A stretch of 64,000 bases of DNA from Cupriavidus pauculus. Lineage in GTDB: Bacteria > Pseudomonadota > Gammaproteobacteria > Burkholderiales > Burkholderiaceae. Positions within the stretch are counted from its first letter, which is position 1; each line of letters begins with the position of its first letter. Position numbers and translations under genes: made by a program. Shown piece after piece: positions 35,915-44,119 of the stretch. Below the pieces are notes generated by a model. That model was given only the letters and a program-made list of their open reading frames with translations. It made no database searches and was not told the DNA's origin. The stretch is taken from the NCBI RefSeq assembly GCF_002858765.1, contig NZ_PJRP01000018.1:18513-82512 (forward strand), given 5' to 3'.

Positions 35915-36787
35915 ATGAACGATATTCTTCGCGCGTTTGGGCGCGCTGTGGTCAGCCAGTTGCATCCGCGCATGCTGATGCTGACCGTCATCCCGTTCGT
36001 CCTGGCCACGGCCCTGTGGGGCGGCCTGATCTGGTGGGGCTGGGACCCGATCATGGGCACCGCCCGTACGCTGCTGGAAGGCTCGGTGTTCACGAGCTGG
36101 ATCTATGCCGTGCTCGACTGGCTGGGCCTGCAGTCGCTGCGCAGCGTGGTGGCGCCGCTGTTCGTGCTGACGCTGGTGATTCCGCTGGTCATCGCTTCGA
36201 TGCTGATCTTCATCAGCCTGTTCTCGGTGCCGGCCGTGGTGAAACACCTGGAGCGCGCCTACCCGGACCTGCAGAAGGCCCACGGCGGCAGCATCGCCGG
36301 CAGCGTGTTCCAGGCGCTTGGCAATACCGTGGTCTTCCTGCTGCTGGTGGTGGTCACGCTGCCGCTATGGCTGATTCCGCCGTTTTTCGCGCTGATTCCG
36401 CCGGTGCTCTGGGGCTGGCTGACCTACCGCGTGATGACGTACGACGCGCTGTCCGAGCACGCCACGGCCGAGGAGCGCAAGACGCTCATGAAGCGCCACC
36501 GCATCCCGCTGCTGACCATCGGCGTGGTGGTGGGCCTGCTGGGCTCCGCGCCCACCTTGCTGTGGGTGTGGTCGGCTGTCATCATCTTCCTGTTTCCGGT
36601 CGTGCTGGCCGGCACGCTATGGCTCTATGTGCTGATCTTCATCTTTTCGGCGCTGTGGTTCGGCCATTTCTGCCTGCGGGCGCTGGCAGACCTGCGTGCC
36701 GAACGGGCCGCTGCGGCACCGCCGCCGCCGCCGGGCGACGTAATCGACCTGGCGCCGTCGGACGTGCGCCAGATCGGGCAGTCGTGA
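35915..36787 (+). CDS. EI24/CysZ-like membrane protein
   Basis: The 290-residue protein has about five to six long hydrophobic segments in the EI24 (CysZ/etoposide-induced 2.4) arrangement, beginning RAFGRAVVSQLHPRMLMLTV and including VVFLLLVVVTLPLWLIPPFF. CysZ relatives transport sulfate, but many EI24-domain proteins have no known function, so I do not name a substrate. The C-terminus has a short proline run (APPPPPGD). It begins 69 bp after the desaturase-family gene and precedes the MoCF-domain gene by 36 bp. Confidence 0.82.
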   Translation: MNDILRAFGRAVVSQLHPRMLMLTVIPFVLATALWGGLIWWGWDPIMGTARTLLEGSVFTSWIYAVLDWLGLQSLRSVVAPLFVLTLVIPLVIASMLIFISLFSVPAVVKHLERAYPDLQKAHGGSIAGSVFQALGNTVVFLLLVVVTLPLWLIPPFFALIPPVLWGWLTYRVMTYDALSEHATAEERKTLMKRHRIPLLTIGVVVGLLGSAPTLLWVWSAVIIFLFPVVLAGTLWLYVLIFIFSALWFGHFCLRALADLRAERAAAAPPPPPGDVIDLAPSDVRQIGQS

Positions 36788-36823
36788 GTCTTCCATCCTG
36801 AGTCTTCAACCAAGAGGGGCATC

Positions 36824-37624
36824 ATGGGTTTCGGTTTGATTGTCATCGGCGACGAGATCCTTTCCGGACGGCGCGAGGACAAGCACATGCGCCGCGCCAT
36901 CGAACTGCTGGGCGAGCGCGGACTGGCGCTGGACTGGGCCGAGTACGTGGGCGACGAACGCGGCCGTATTACCGCCACGTTGCAGCGTACGTTCGCGGGG
37001 TCGGATGTGGTGTTCTGCACGGGCGGCATCGGCGCCACGCCAGACGACCATACGCGCCAGTGCGCGGCGGCGGCGCTGGGTGTGGAACTGGCACTGCACC
37101 CGGATGCGCGCGAGCAGATCGCGCTGCGCATCGCAGAAACGGCCAACGGCGATCCGGTCAAGGCCGATCTGAATACGCCCGAGAACCAGCACCGGTTCAA
37201 GATGGGCGAGTTTCCGGTGGGCGCACGCATCATTCCGAACAGCTACAACCGGATTCCGGGCTTTTCGGTGGCCGATCACCATTTCATGCCCGGTTTCCCG
37301 GTGATGGCGTGGCCGATGATGGAGTGGGTGCTCGACCACGACTACACGCACCTGTTCCATCTGGACGCGGAGCAGTCGCGGGCGTTCTACGTCTTCGAGG
37401 CGCCGGAGTCGACGCTGACGCCGCTGATGGAGCAGGTGGAAGCCACGTTCCCGGGCATCCGCGTCTTCAGCCTGCCGTCGGTGGGCGATGTCACCCGTGG
37501 CGACCGCCTGGCGCGCCGCCATATCGACCTGGGCGTGAAGGGGGCGGCCGACCTGGTGGCGCCAGCCTACGCGATGCTGCTCGAAGGCGTCCGCGCGATG
37601 GGATTCGAGATCGTCGAGCAGTAG
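36824..37624 (+). CDS. MoCF-domain (CinA N-terminal-like) protein
   Basis: The 266-residue protein starts GFGLIVIGDEILSGRREDKH and contains FCTGGIGATPDDHTRQ, the two signatures of the molybdopterin-binding MoCF_biosynth domain also found at the N-terminus of CinA competence/damage-inducible proteins. The CinA C-terminal amidase domain is absent, and a family-specific C-terminal half replaces it. The role is not established; molybdopterin handling or a nucleotide-pyrophosphatase activity as in CinA are possibilities. It ends at a bidirectional terminator. Confidence 0.82.
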   Translation: MGFGLIVIGDEILSGRREDKHMRRAIELLGERGLALDWAEYVGDERGRITATLQRTFAGSDVVFCTGGIGATPDDHTRQCAAAALGVELALHPDAREQIALRIAETANGDPVKADLNTPENQHRFKMGEFPVGARIIPNSYNRIPGFSVADHHFMPGFPVMAWPMMEWVLDHDYTHLFHLDAEQSRAFYVFEAPESTLTPLMEQVEATFPGIRVFSLPSVGDVTRGDRLARRHIDLGVKGAADLVAPAYAMLLEGVRAMGFEIVEQ

Positions 37625-37642
37625 GGCGGGGCGACGCAGGGC

Positions 37643-37679
37643 AAAAAAAAAGCGCATCACGGTGGTGATGCGCTTTTTT
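37643..37679. terminator. Bidirectional rho-independent terminator
   Basis: An 11-bp perfect stem (AAGCGCATCAC at 37650-37660 with GTGATGCGCTT at 37665-37675) has an A-run on its left and a T-run on its right. It can therefore end both the plus-strand MoCF gene and the minus-strand rhodanese gene. Confidence 0.92.
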
Positions 37680-37720
37680 GTTTGCGGGCCGTACTCAGCG
37701 GCCGTACCGAGGTATCGAAC

Positions 37721-38185
37721 TCAGGCGCCGTGCCACGGCAAGCCGCGGAAGCACCAGCCTTCCACGGTCTTGCGGTGGTGATCGTCGTCGCGCGCACCCT
37801 CGAAGCCTTCCAGCACGTCCATGGCCAGCGTGTAACCGGCCTCGGTAGCCACGCGCGCCGCATGCTTGGATCGCGCGGCGCTGCGGCACAGGAACAGCAC
37901 CGGGGCGTCCTGCGGCACGCGAGCCTTCAGCTCGGCCACGAAATTCGGGTTCTGGGTGCCGCCCGGGTAGGTCGACCATTCGACATGCGCGAACTGTTCG
38001 TCGGGCAGCGCCACGCCGCCCACCCAGTCCAGTTCGGCCTGCGTGCGCACGTCGACCAGCACGGCCTTCGGGTCGGCCTGCAGCAGCGCGTAGGCTTCCT
38101 GCGGGGAAAGGGCGCCGTAATAGGCAAACTGGCCCTGTTGCTGGCGTGCCTGGGCGGCCTGGAGGAGGGTGTCTCGGGTAGTCAT
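37721..38185 (-). CDS. Rhodanese-like sulfurtransferase
   Basis: The 154-residue single-domain rhodanese moves sulfane sulfur to an acceptor through a cysteine persulfide. The active-site loop is CRSAARS with catalytic Cys100, and the upstream DVRTQAELDWVGGV is the usual substrate-entry motif. There is a C-terminal GWCFRGLPWHGA tail with a second cysteine. The ATG at 38185 (MTTRDTLLQAAQ) is preferred over an upstream in-frame start that would add a sequence unlike the family. It is divergent from glnA with a 531-bp intergenic region. Confidence 0.88.
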   Translation of the reverse strand: MTTRDTLLQAAQARQQQGQFAYYGALSPQEAYALLQADPKAVLVDVRTQAELDWVGGVALPDEQFAHVEWSTYPGGTQNPNFVAELKARVPQDAPVLFLCRSAARSKHAARVATEAGYTLAMDVLEGFEGARDDDHHRKTVEGWCFRGLPWHGA

Positions 38186-38359
38186 TCTGTGTGACGGAGT
38201 CAATAAGAAAGCGGTCAAAACGGGCGCGATCGGGCAGCTTGGCAGTGCGATGGCAAGAAAGCCCAATCTTTACTGGGAGTCAGCCCGAATCGGCGCTATT
38301 CTAGCGCCCGGCCGTTGCGAGCGGCCCGAAAAATGGTGGCAATCCCGATGCGCTGTTTT

Positions 38360-38376
38360 GGTGCCGAACTGGTGCG
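38360..38376 (+). promoter_or_regulatory. NtrC-like site 3 upstream of glnA (weak)
   Basis: GGTGCC-GAACT-GGTGCG matches 8 of 12 bases of TGCACC-N5-GGTGCA. It is included because it starts exactly 30 bp before the next site. Confidence 0.35.
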
Positions 38377-38389
38377 TTTTCCCTTGTTT

Positions 38390-38406
38390 GGCACTCAAAC
38401 GGTGCT
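38390..38406 (+). promoter_or_regulatory. NtrC-like site 2 upstream of glnA
   Basis: GGCACT-CAAAC-GGTGCT matches 9 of 12 bases of the NtrC consensus and starts exactly 30 bp before the strongest site. Confidence 0.5.
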
Positions 38407-38419
38407 GCAACTTGAATGA

Positions 38420-38436
38420 TGCACCAGAATGGTGTT
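38420..38436 (+). promoter_or_regulatory. NtrC binding site 1 upstream of glnA
   Basis: TGCACC-AGAAT-GGTGTT matches 10 of 12 informative bases of the enterobacterial NtrC enhancer TGCACC-N5-GGTGCA. It lies about 200 bp upstream of the sigma-54 start point, a normal enhancer distance. Confidence 0.75.
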
Positions 38437-38600
38437 TCATGAGTGTCGAGTCTGGCGATCCGCGGCGGTAAAGCGTGGCGGGCTCAGGCCGGCAGCCAGG
38501 ATTGCATGCAATCTGCACCCCCCGTCGCGGTGCGGTCTGACAGGCAGATGCACGTTTTTCGGGAAGTCTGTGCGATTGGCGCCCCGCTGGGGACAGGCGT

Positions 38601-38616
38601 TGGCACGCTTTCTGCT
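38601..38616 (+). promoter_or_regulatory. Sigma-54 promoter of glnA
   Basis: TGGCAC-GCTTT-CTGCT matches TGGCAC-N5-TTGCW at all -24 bases and four of five -12 bases. The GG (38602-38603) and GC (38614-38615) are separated by exactly 10 bp. Transcription would start near 38627, leaving a leader of about 90 nt before glnA. Confidence 0.85.
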
Positions 38617-38716
38617 AACATCCCTCGTCCCTTTTGGGGCGGCCAGATCGGCAGGTCCGGAGGTCGCACCAACAATGGCTTTCTCAGACACAGCCTCGAA
38701 TTTCCAGGAGATAGGC

Positions 38717-40132
38717 ATGGCGCAGAGCGTTGCAGATGTGATGAAGCTCGTGAAGGAAAACGACGTCAAGTTCGTCGATTTCCGCTTCACGGATACCAAG
38801 GGCAAGGAACAGCACGTGTCGGTGCCGACGTCGCACTTCGACGAGGACAAGTTCGAGAGCGGCCACGCCTTTGACGGTTCGTCCATCGCGGGCTGGAAGG
38901 GTATCGAAGCCTCGGACATGCTGCTGATGCCGGATTCGGGTACCGCCTACATCGACCCGTTCTATGAAGAACCGACCCTGGTCCTGACCTGCGACGTGAT
39001 CGAACCGTCGGATGGCAAGGGCTACGACCGCGACCCGCGCTCGATCGCCAAGCGCGCCGAAGCCTACCTGAAGAGCACCGGCCTGGGCGACACCGCCTTC
39101 TTCGGTCCGGAACCCGAGTTCTTCATTTTCGACGGCGTGACCTGGAACATCGACATGCAGGGCTGCTCGGTGAAGATCCATTCGGAAGAAGCACCGTGGT
39201 CGTCGGGCAAGGAATTCGAGCACGGCAACAGCGGTCACCGTCCGGGCAAGAAGGGCGGCTACTTCCCGGTTGCCCCGATCGACACGTTCCAGGACATGCG
39301 TTCGGAAATGTGCCTGATTCTGGAATCGCTGGGCATCCCCGTTGAAGTGCACCACCACGAAGTGGCTGGCCAGGGCCAGAACGAAATCGGCACGCGCTTC
39401 AGCACGCTGGTGCAACGCGCCGACTGGACGCAGCTGCAGAAGTACGTGATCCAGAACGTGGCGCACACCTATGGCAAGACCGCCACGTTCATGCCGAAGC
39501 CGGTCGTGGGCGACAACGGTTCGGGCATGCACGTTCACCAGTCCGTGTGGAAGGATGGCCAGAACCTGTTCGCAGGCAACGGCTACGCCGGCCTGTCGGA
39601 ATTCGCGCTGTACTACATCGGCGGCATCATCAAGCACGCCCGCGCCCTGAACGCCATCACCAACCCGGGCACGAACTCGTACAAGCGCCTGGTGCCGGGC
39701 TTTGAAGCCCCGGTGAAGCTGGCCTACTCGGCCCGCAACCGTTCGGCCTCGATCCGTATTCCGTACGTTGCGAACCCGAAGGGTCGCCGTATCGAAACGC
39801 GTTTCCCGGATCCGCTGATGAACCCGTACCTGGGCTTCTCGGCGCTGCTGATGGCCGGCCTGGACGGCGTGATGAACAAGATCCACCCGGGCGAAGCTGC
39901 GGACAAGAACCTGTACGACCTGCCGCCGGAAGAAGACGCAAAGATCCCGACCGTCTGCTCGAGCCTCGACCAGTCGCTGGAGTACCTGGACAACGACCGC
40001 GAGTTCCTGACGCGCGGCGGTGTGTTCTCGAACTCGATGATCGATGCCTACATCGAACTGAAGATGGAAGAAGTCACGCGTTTCCGCATGACGACTCACC
40101 CGATCGAGTTCGACATGTACTACTCGCTGTAA
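38717..40132 (+). CDS. glnA: Glutamine synthetase type I
   Basis: The 471-residue enzyme makes glutamine from glutamate, ammonia and ATP, the main ammonia assimilation step. Signatures are FDGSSIAGWKGIEASDMLL, the ATP-binding KPVVGDNGSGMHVHQS and the adenylylation loop NLYDLPPEE with Tyr near residue 399, so activity is expected to be regulated by adenylylation. A long in-frame extension exists upstream, but MAQSVADVMKLVKENDVKFV is the family start and is preceded by CAGGAGATAGGC. Expression is predicted to be sigma-54/NtrC driven, and ntrB and ntrC lie just downstream. Confidence 0.97.
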   Translation: MAQSVADVMKLVKENDVKFVDFRFTDTKGKEQHVSVPTSHFDEDKFESGHAFDGSSIAGWKGIEASDMLLMPDSGTAYIDPFYEEPTLVLTCDVIEPSDGKGYDRDPRSIAKRAEAYLKSTGLGDTAFFGPEPEFFIFDGVTWNIDMQGCSVKIHSEEAPWSSGKEFEHGNSGHRPGKKGGYFPVAPIDTFQDMRSEMCLILESLGIPVEVHHHEVAGQGQNEIGTRFSTLVQRADWTQLQKYVIQNVAHTYGKTATFMPKPVVGDNGSGMHVHQSVWKDGQNLFAGNGYAGLSEFALYYIGGIIKHARALNAITNPGTNSYKRLVPGFEAPVKLAYSARNRSASIRIPYVANPKGRRIETRFPDPLMNPYLGFSALLMAGLDGVMNKIHPGEAADKNLYDLPPEEDAKIPTVCSSLDQSLEYLDNDREFLTRGGVFSNSMIDAYIELKMEEVTRFRMTTHPIEFDMYYSL

Positions 40133-40180
40133 AGCGAATAGTGGGTTGCCAGGTTGTGACCGGGCAACAGTTGCACCAGG

Positions 40181-40212
40181 AAGGGGCGGCTTCGGCTGTC
40201 CCTTTTTGTTTT
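40181..40212 (+). terminator. Rho-independent terminator of glnA
   Basis: A 10-bp stem (AAGGGGCGGC with GCTGTCCCTT, two G-U pairs) closes a TTCG loop at 40191-40194 and is followed by a T-rich run. It ends glnA, so the next genes need their own promoter. Confidence 0.85.
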
Positions 40213-40235
40213 GCGGCGACGTTGCTCGCTAGAAT
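40206..40235 (+). promoter_or_regulatory. Putative sigma-70 promoter for the DUF4124-ntrBC unit
   Basis: TAGAAT at 40230-40235 and a poor TTGTTT at 40206-40211 are 18 bp apart. The -35 region overlaps the glnA terminator tail. The start codon follows 21 bp after the -10 box. Confidence 0.45.
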
Positions 40236-40256
40236 GGGGCTCTTTTCCCAACCTTC

Positions 40257-40838
40257 ATGTCGATGTTCATGAACGCCATTCCGAACAAGATTTTCAGCAT
40301 GGCCGGCAGCGCGCTGCCGCACCAAATGCGTGTGGGTTTCCCCATTCTGGTGACGATGGCCGCCGTGGCGCTGGCCGTCTGGGCCGCGCCGGCCGCGGCG
40401 CAGTCATCGGACGTGTACATGTGCAAGGGCCCCAATGGGGTGCCCGAGTACCGCAATGGCACGGCCGGCGGCAAGGACTGCAAGAAGCTCAACCTGCCCG
40501 ACGTGACGACGGTGCCTGGCTCGCGCAGTGGCGGCGGGGTCAGTTCGGGTGGCAAGCCGGCGGTAGCGTCGCCGGCGGCGTTCCCGCGCGTGGACAGCGC
40601 GACGCAGAAGACCCGCGACGGCGAGCGCCGCGCGGTGCTGGAGCAGGAACTGCAATCCGAGGAAGCCAGGCTGGCCGGGCTGCGCGCCGAGTACAACAAC
40701 GGCGAACCCGAGCGCCAGGGCGGCGAACGTAATTATCAAAAGTATCTGGATCGCACGGCAAGGCTGCGCGATGACGTGACTCGCAGTGAAGCCAATGTGT
40801 CATCGCTTCGGCGGGAATTGTCGAATTTGAAGGATTGA
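40257..40838 (+). CDS. DUF4124-type secreted protein between glnA and ntrB
   Basis: The 193-residue product has an N-terminal hydrophobic export segment (about 25-48, ending AAPAAAQ), a short domain with two cysteines (VYMCKGPNGVPEYRN and KDCKKLN) resembling DUF4124, a Gly/Ser linker and a C-terminal charged coiled coil (ERRAVLEQELQSEEARL onwards). Several ATGs crowd the start (40257, 40263, 40269), so the exact N-terminus is open. Its stop codon lies a few bases before the ntrB start, so it is co-transcribed with ntrBC. No link to nitrogen control is visible in the sequence. Confidence 0.8.
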   Translation: MSMFMNAIPNKIFSMAGSALPHQMRVGFPILVTMAAVALAVWAAPAAAQSSDVYMCKGPNGVPEYRNGTAGGKDCKKLNLPDVTTVPGSRSGGGVSSGGKPAVASPAAFPRVDSATQKTRDGERRAVLEQELQSEEARLAGLRAEYNNGEPERQGGERNYQKYLDRTARLRDDVTRSEANVSSLRRELSNLKD

Positions 40839-40843
40839 AACCG

Positions 40844-42016
40844 ATGCGTCGCCTGATTCGCGGAGTTTCGCGCAAGGTCACCGGAGCGGACCGCAAGCCG
40901 GACGCTGCCGACCCGGATGCCCTGGAAGCGCGCGATGCCGATATCCTGCCATTGGGCGATTTCGCATTGCATCCCGGCCTCGATGTGGTGGCTAACCCCG
41001 TGCTGCTGGTGCGCCAGCCCGGGCTGAAGGTGGTCTACGCCAATCCGGCTGCCGAGGCCAGTTTCGCCATGTCGCGCAAGGCCATGGTGGAACTGACGCT
41101 GCCCGACCTGTTCGGGGCGTCGGAAGAGCTCGACACGATGATCGAATCGGTCATGGCCCGGCAGGTGGATGTGCGCCGGCAGGACCTGGTGCTGCGGCCG
41201 CCCCTGCAGGAGCCGCTGCACGCCCATGTGGTGGTGGGCGGCATCGAAGGCTTTTCGAGCACCGCCCTGGTCGAGGTTCTGCTGAACGAGCAGAAGGTGC
41301 GCAGCGACCGCGAGGAGCGCCTGATCGACCTGACGTCAGCCAACAAGGAGCTGATCCGCAACCTGGCGCACGAGATCAAGAACCCACTGGGCGGCATCCG
41401 CGGGGCAGCGCAGTTGCTGGAATTCGAGCTGCCCGAGCGTGCGCTGCGCGAGTACACGCAGGTCATCATCAAGGAGTCGGACCGCCTGCAGACGCTGGTG
41501 GACCGCCTGCTGGAGCCTCACCGCCATCCGCACATCGTCTCCGAACTCAATATCCACGAGGTGCTGGAGCGCGTGCGCTCGGTGGTACTGGCCGAATTCC
41601 CGAACGGGCTCGATATCGTGCGGGATTACGATGCCAGCCTGCCGGAACTGCGCGGCGACATGGAGCAGCTGATCCAGGCCGTGCTGAACATCGTCCACAA
41701 CGCGGCGCAGGCGCTGCACGAGCGCATCGCGCGGGGCGATGCGCAGATCGTGTTGCGGACCCGGGTGGCCCGCCAGGTCACGATTGCCAAGCGTTTGTAC
41801 AAGCTGGCATTGGACTTGCATGTGATAGATAACGGCCCGGGCATCCCCGAGGACATTCGCGAACGCATCTTCTATCCGCTGGTGTCGGGAAGGGATGGCG
41901 GTAGCGGTCTCGGTCTCACACTCGCTCAAACCTTCGTGCAGCAGCACGAGGGCTTGATCGAATGCGAGAGCCGGCCGGGCTGTACCGACTTCCGTATCCT
42001 GCTGCCACTGCACTGA
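40844..42016 (+). CDS. ntrB: Nitrogen regulation sensor histidine kinase NtrB
   Basis: The 390-residue cytoplasmic kinase has a PAS domain (about 45-130), the phosphorylated H-box NLAHEIKNPLGGIRGAAQLL with His near 176, and an ATPase domain with the N box VLNIVHNAAQAL and G boxes DNGPGIP and GSGLGLTLAQ. With PII it phosphorylates NtrC under nitrogen limitation and dephosphorylates it in excess. The ATG at 40844 has AAGGA about 9 nt upstream; a TTG at 40835 would overlap the previous stop and is a less likely start. ntrC follows. Confidence 0.94.
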   Translation: MRRLIRGVSRKVTGADRKPDAADPDALEARDADILPLGDFALHPGLDVVANPVLLVRQPGLKVVYANPAAEASFAMSRKAMVELTLPDLFGASEELDTMIESVMARQVDVRRQDLVLRPPLQEPLHAHVVVGGIEGFSSTALVEVLLNEQKVRSDREERLIDLTSANKELIRNLAHEIKNPLGGIRGAAQLLEFELPERALREYTQVIIKESDRLQTLVDRLLEPHRHPHIVSELNIHEVLERVRSVVLAEFPNGLDIVRDYDASLPELRGDMEQLIQAVLNIVHNAAQALHERIARGDAQIVLRTRVARQVTIAKRLYKLALDLHVIDNGPGIPEDIRERIFYPLVSGRDGGSGLGLTLAQTFVQQHEGLIECESRPGCTDFRILLPLH

Positions 42017-42077
42017 CCGTCGATCGATATATTGACGCGTCCGGCGCGGCGATCCAGTGGGCCGTACGGGAGACCAC

Positions 42078-43667
42078 ATGACACCGAGCAGACAAGCGAC
42101 GCACATGAAGCCGATCTGGATAGTCGACGACGATCAATCAATCCGCTGGGTCCTGGAAAAGGCCCTTGCCCGTGAAAGCCTGCTCTCCCGCAGTTTTACC
42201 AATGTGCGCGACGTGCTCGCGGCGTTGGAAGAGGACGAGCCGCAAGTCCTGATTTCCGATATCCGCATGCCTGGCGGGTCGGGGCTGGACCTGCTGCAGG
42301 CGATCAAGGCGCGGCACCCCGGGCTGCCGGTCATCGTGATGACCGCGTACTCGGACCTGGACAGCGCCGTGGCCGCCTTCCAGGGCGGTGCGTTCGAGTA
42401 CCTGGCCAAGCCGTTCGATGTCGACAAGGCTGTCGAACTGATCCGCCGCGCGCTGGAGGAAAGCCTGCGCGAGGAGGAAATGGACGATCGGCTAGTCGAT
42501 GCGCCCGAGATCCTGGGCCAGGCGCCGGCCATGCAGGACGTGTTCCGCGCCATCGGCCGGCTGTCGCAATCGAACGTGACCGTGATGATTACCGGCGAGT
42601 CCGGTACCGGCAAGGAACTGGTGGCGCGTGCCTTGCACAAGCACAGCCCGCGCGCCAACGGCCCGTTCATCGCGCTGAACACGGCGGCGATTCCGAAAGA
42701 CCTGCTGGAATCGGAACTGTTCGGCCATGAGCGCGGCGCGTTCACGGGCGCGCAGACCATGCGCCGCGGCCGCTTCGAGCAGGCCGAAGGCGGTACGCTG
42801 TTCCTTGATGAAATCGGCGATATGCCATTCGATCTGCAGACGCGGCTGCTGCGCGTGCTGTCGGACGGCAATTTCTATCGCGTGGGCGGGCACAATCCGC
42901 TGCGCGCCAACGTGCGGGTCATCGCCGCCACCCACCAGAACCTGGAAACGCGGGTCAAGGAAGGGCTGTTCCGCGAGGACTTGTTTCACCGGCTGAACGT
43001 CATCCGGCTGCGGCTGCCGCCGCTGCGCGAGCGGCCCGAGGACATCACGCTGCTGGCGCGCCACTTCCTGCAGAAGAGCGCCAAGGAACTGGGCGTCGAG
43101 CCCAAGCGCATGTCGGACGAGGCGTTGACCTATGTCAGCACGCTGCCGTTCCCGGGCAACGTGCGCCAGCTTGAAAACCTGTGCAACTGGCTGACCGTGA
43201 TGGCGCCGGCGCAGACCATCGAGGTCAAGGATCTGCCCCGCGAGATGATCGATGCGGGGCATGGCGAAAGCCCGTCGGCGTCGCGTCCGCTGGCGGCCGA
43301 GATGCGTCCTGCCGGTGACTACGAAGCGCTGGAATCGTCCGATTACAGCATGGGCGCCCCGGGCGGCGATGGCGACACCCTGGTGGCAACGCGTCCGCCG
43401 ATGGTGGCGACGTCGTCGACGATGGCGCCGGCTTACGCCGCACCGGCTGTCACGCAGAGCTGGGAAAGCCTGCTGGCCGGCGAGGCGAAGTCGATGCTGG
43501 AGTCAGGCCAGCCGGAAGTCATGGATGCCCTGACGCGCCGGTTCGAGAAGGCCGTGCTGGAAGCCGCGCTCGGTGTCACGCGCGGACGCCGTGTGGAAGC
43601 GGCCACCCGACTCGGAATTGGCCGAAATACGATTACGCGGAAGCTCCAGGAACTCGGTTTCGACTGA
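42078..43667 (+). CDS. ntrC: Nitrogen regulation response regulator NtrC
   Basis: The 529-residue sigma-54 activator has a receiver domain with Asp61 (LISDIRMPGG), an AAA+ domain with Walker A GESGTGKE, the sigma-54-contacting GAFTGA near 221-226 and Walker B GGTLFLDEIGDM, and a C-terminal Fis-type helix-turn-helix (EAATRLGIGRNTITRKLQEL). Between the AAA+ and DNA-binding parts is a low-complexity linker of about 80 residues rich in Ala, Pro, Ser and Met, which makes it longer than the roughly 470-residue enteric protein. The ATG at 42078 is preceded by CGGGAGA; a start at 42105 (MKPIWIVDDD) is possible. Confidence 0.95.
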   Translation: MTPSRQATHMKPIWIVDDDQSIRWVLEKALARESLLSRSFTNVRDVLAALEEDEPQVLISDIRMPGGSGLDLLQAIKARHPGLPVIVMTAYSDLDSAVAAFQGGAFEYLAKPFDVDKAVELIRRALEESLREEEMDDRLVDAPEILGQAPAMQDVFRAIGRLSQSNVTVMITGESGTGKELVARALHKHSPRANGPFIALNTAAIPKDLLESELFGHERGAFTGAQTMRRGRFEQAEGGTLFLDEIGDMPFDLQTRLLRVLSDGNFYRVGGHNPLRANVRVIAATHQNLETRVKEGLFREDLFHRLNVIRLRLPPLRERPEDITLLARHFLQKSAKELGVEPKRMSDEALTYVSTLPFPGNVRQLENLCNWLTVMAPAQTIEVKDLPREMIDAGHGESPSASRPLAAEMRPAGDYEALESSDYSMGAPGGDGDTLVATRPPMVATSSTMAPAYAAPAVTQSWESLLAGEAKSMLESGQPEVMDALTRRFEKAVLEAALGVTRGRRVEAATRLGIGRNTITRKLQELGFD

Positions 43668-43696
43668 AGTCCGGCCGCAGTTCCAGCGTAAGCAAG

Positions 43697-43725
43697 AAGG
43701 GAGGCCTTGTCAGGCCTCCCTTTTT
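43697..43725 (+). terminator. Rho-independent terminator of ntrBC
   Basis: An 11-bp perfect stem (AAGGGAGGCCT at 43697-43707 with AGGCCTCCCTT at 43712-43722) closes a TGTC loop and ends in a run of five T residues. Confidence 0.92.
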
Positions 43726-43740
43726 CGATGTGGAACGCGG

Positions 43741-44076
43741 TTATGGACTGACCGGCTCGGGCACCTTGTCCACGCGGAACGCGGGAAGCCATACGTCGGG
43801 TCCGGGCGCGACCAGGATCTTGCCGCGTGCCGATACCCGTTTGCCGGCCAGCGTGCGGGCCTGAGGGATTGTCATGCCGCGCAGTTCCCAAAAGTCCAAT
43901 TCGTCCGTTTCCAGCATGATCGTCGGGAACGGGTCATTGCCCCGGATCTGGATCTCTCCGACCAGCGTCTGCGGCGGCTCGACGGCCGGGTCCGTGGCGC
44001 ATGCCGTGATGCCCAGCGCGGCAAAGAGTGTGGCAAGGCGTGTGGCAAGGGTTGCGGCGAAGCGTGCTTTCACCAT
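43741..44076 (-). CDS. Small putative lipoprotein
   Basis: The 111-residue product has an N-terminal hydrophobic segment ending in the lipobox ITAC (LFAALGITACATD), so it is probably lipid-anchored. The mature part is a compact beta-rich sequence (TLVGEIQIRGNDPFPTIML, AGKRVSARGKILVAPGPDVW) that resembles a small OB-like fold; I cannot name the family. The ATG at 44076 is used; a GTG nine bases upstream is an alternative. It follows the M30-like lipoprotein gene on the same strand with a short gap, so the two may form a unit. Confidence 0.65.
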   Translation of the reverse strand: MVKARFAATLATRLATLFAALGITACATDPAVEPPQTLVGEIQIRGNDPFPTIMLETDELDFWELRGMTIPQARTLAGKRVSARGKILVAPGPDVWLPAFRVDKVPEPVSP

Positions 44077-44119
44077 CGGCTCCACAAGAGCGGGGCGCCC
44101 GCGCGCCCCGATAGGTCCC

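Noticed and set aside
33941..36283. 780-residue open frame opposite the deacetylase, desaturase-family and EI24 genes
   Set aside because: It spans several clear genes and reads as Gln/His/Arg-rich shadow sequence.
38429..38716. In-frame upstream extension of glnA
   Set aside because: It covers the sigma-54 promoter, so it lies partly outside the transcript, and it is unlike glutamine synthetase.
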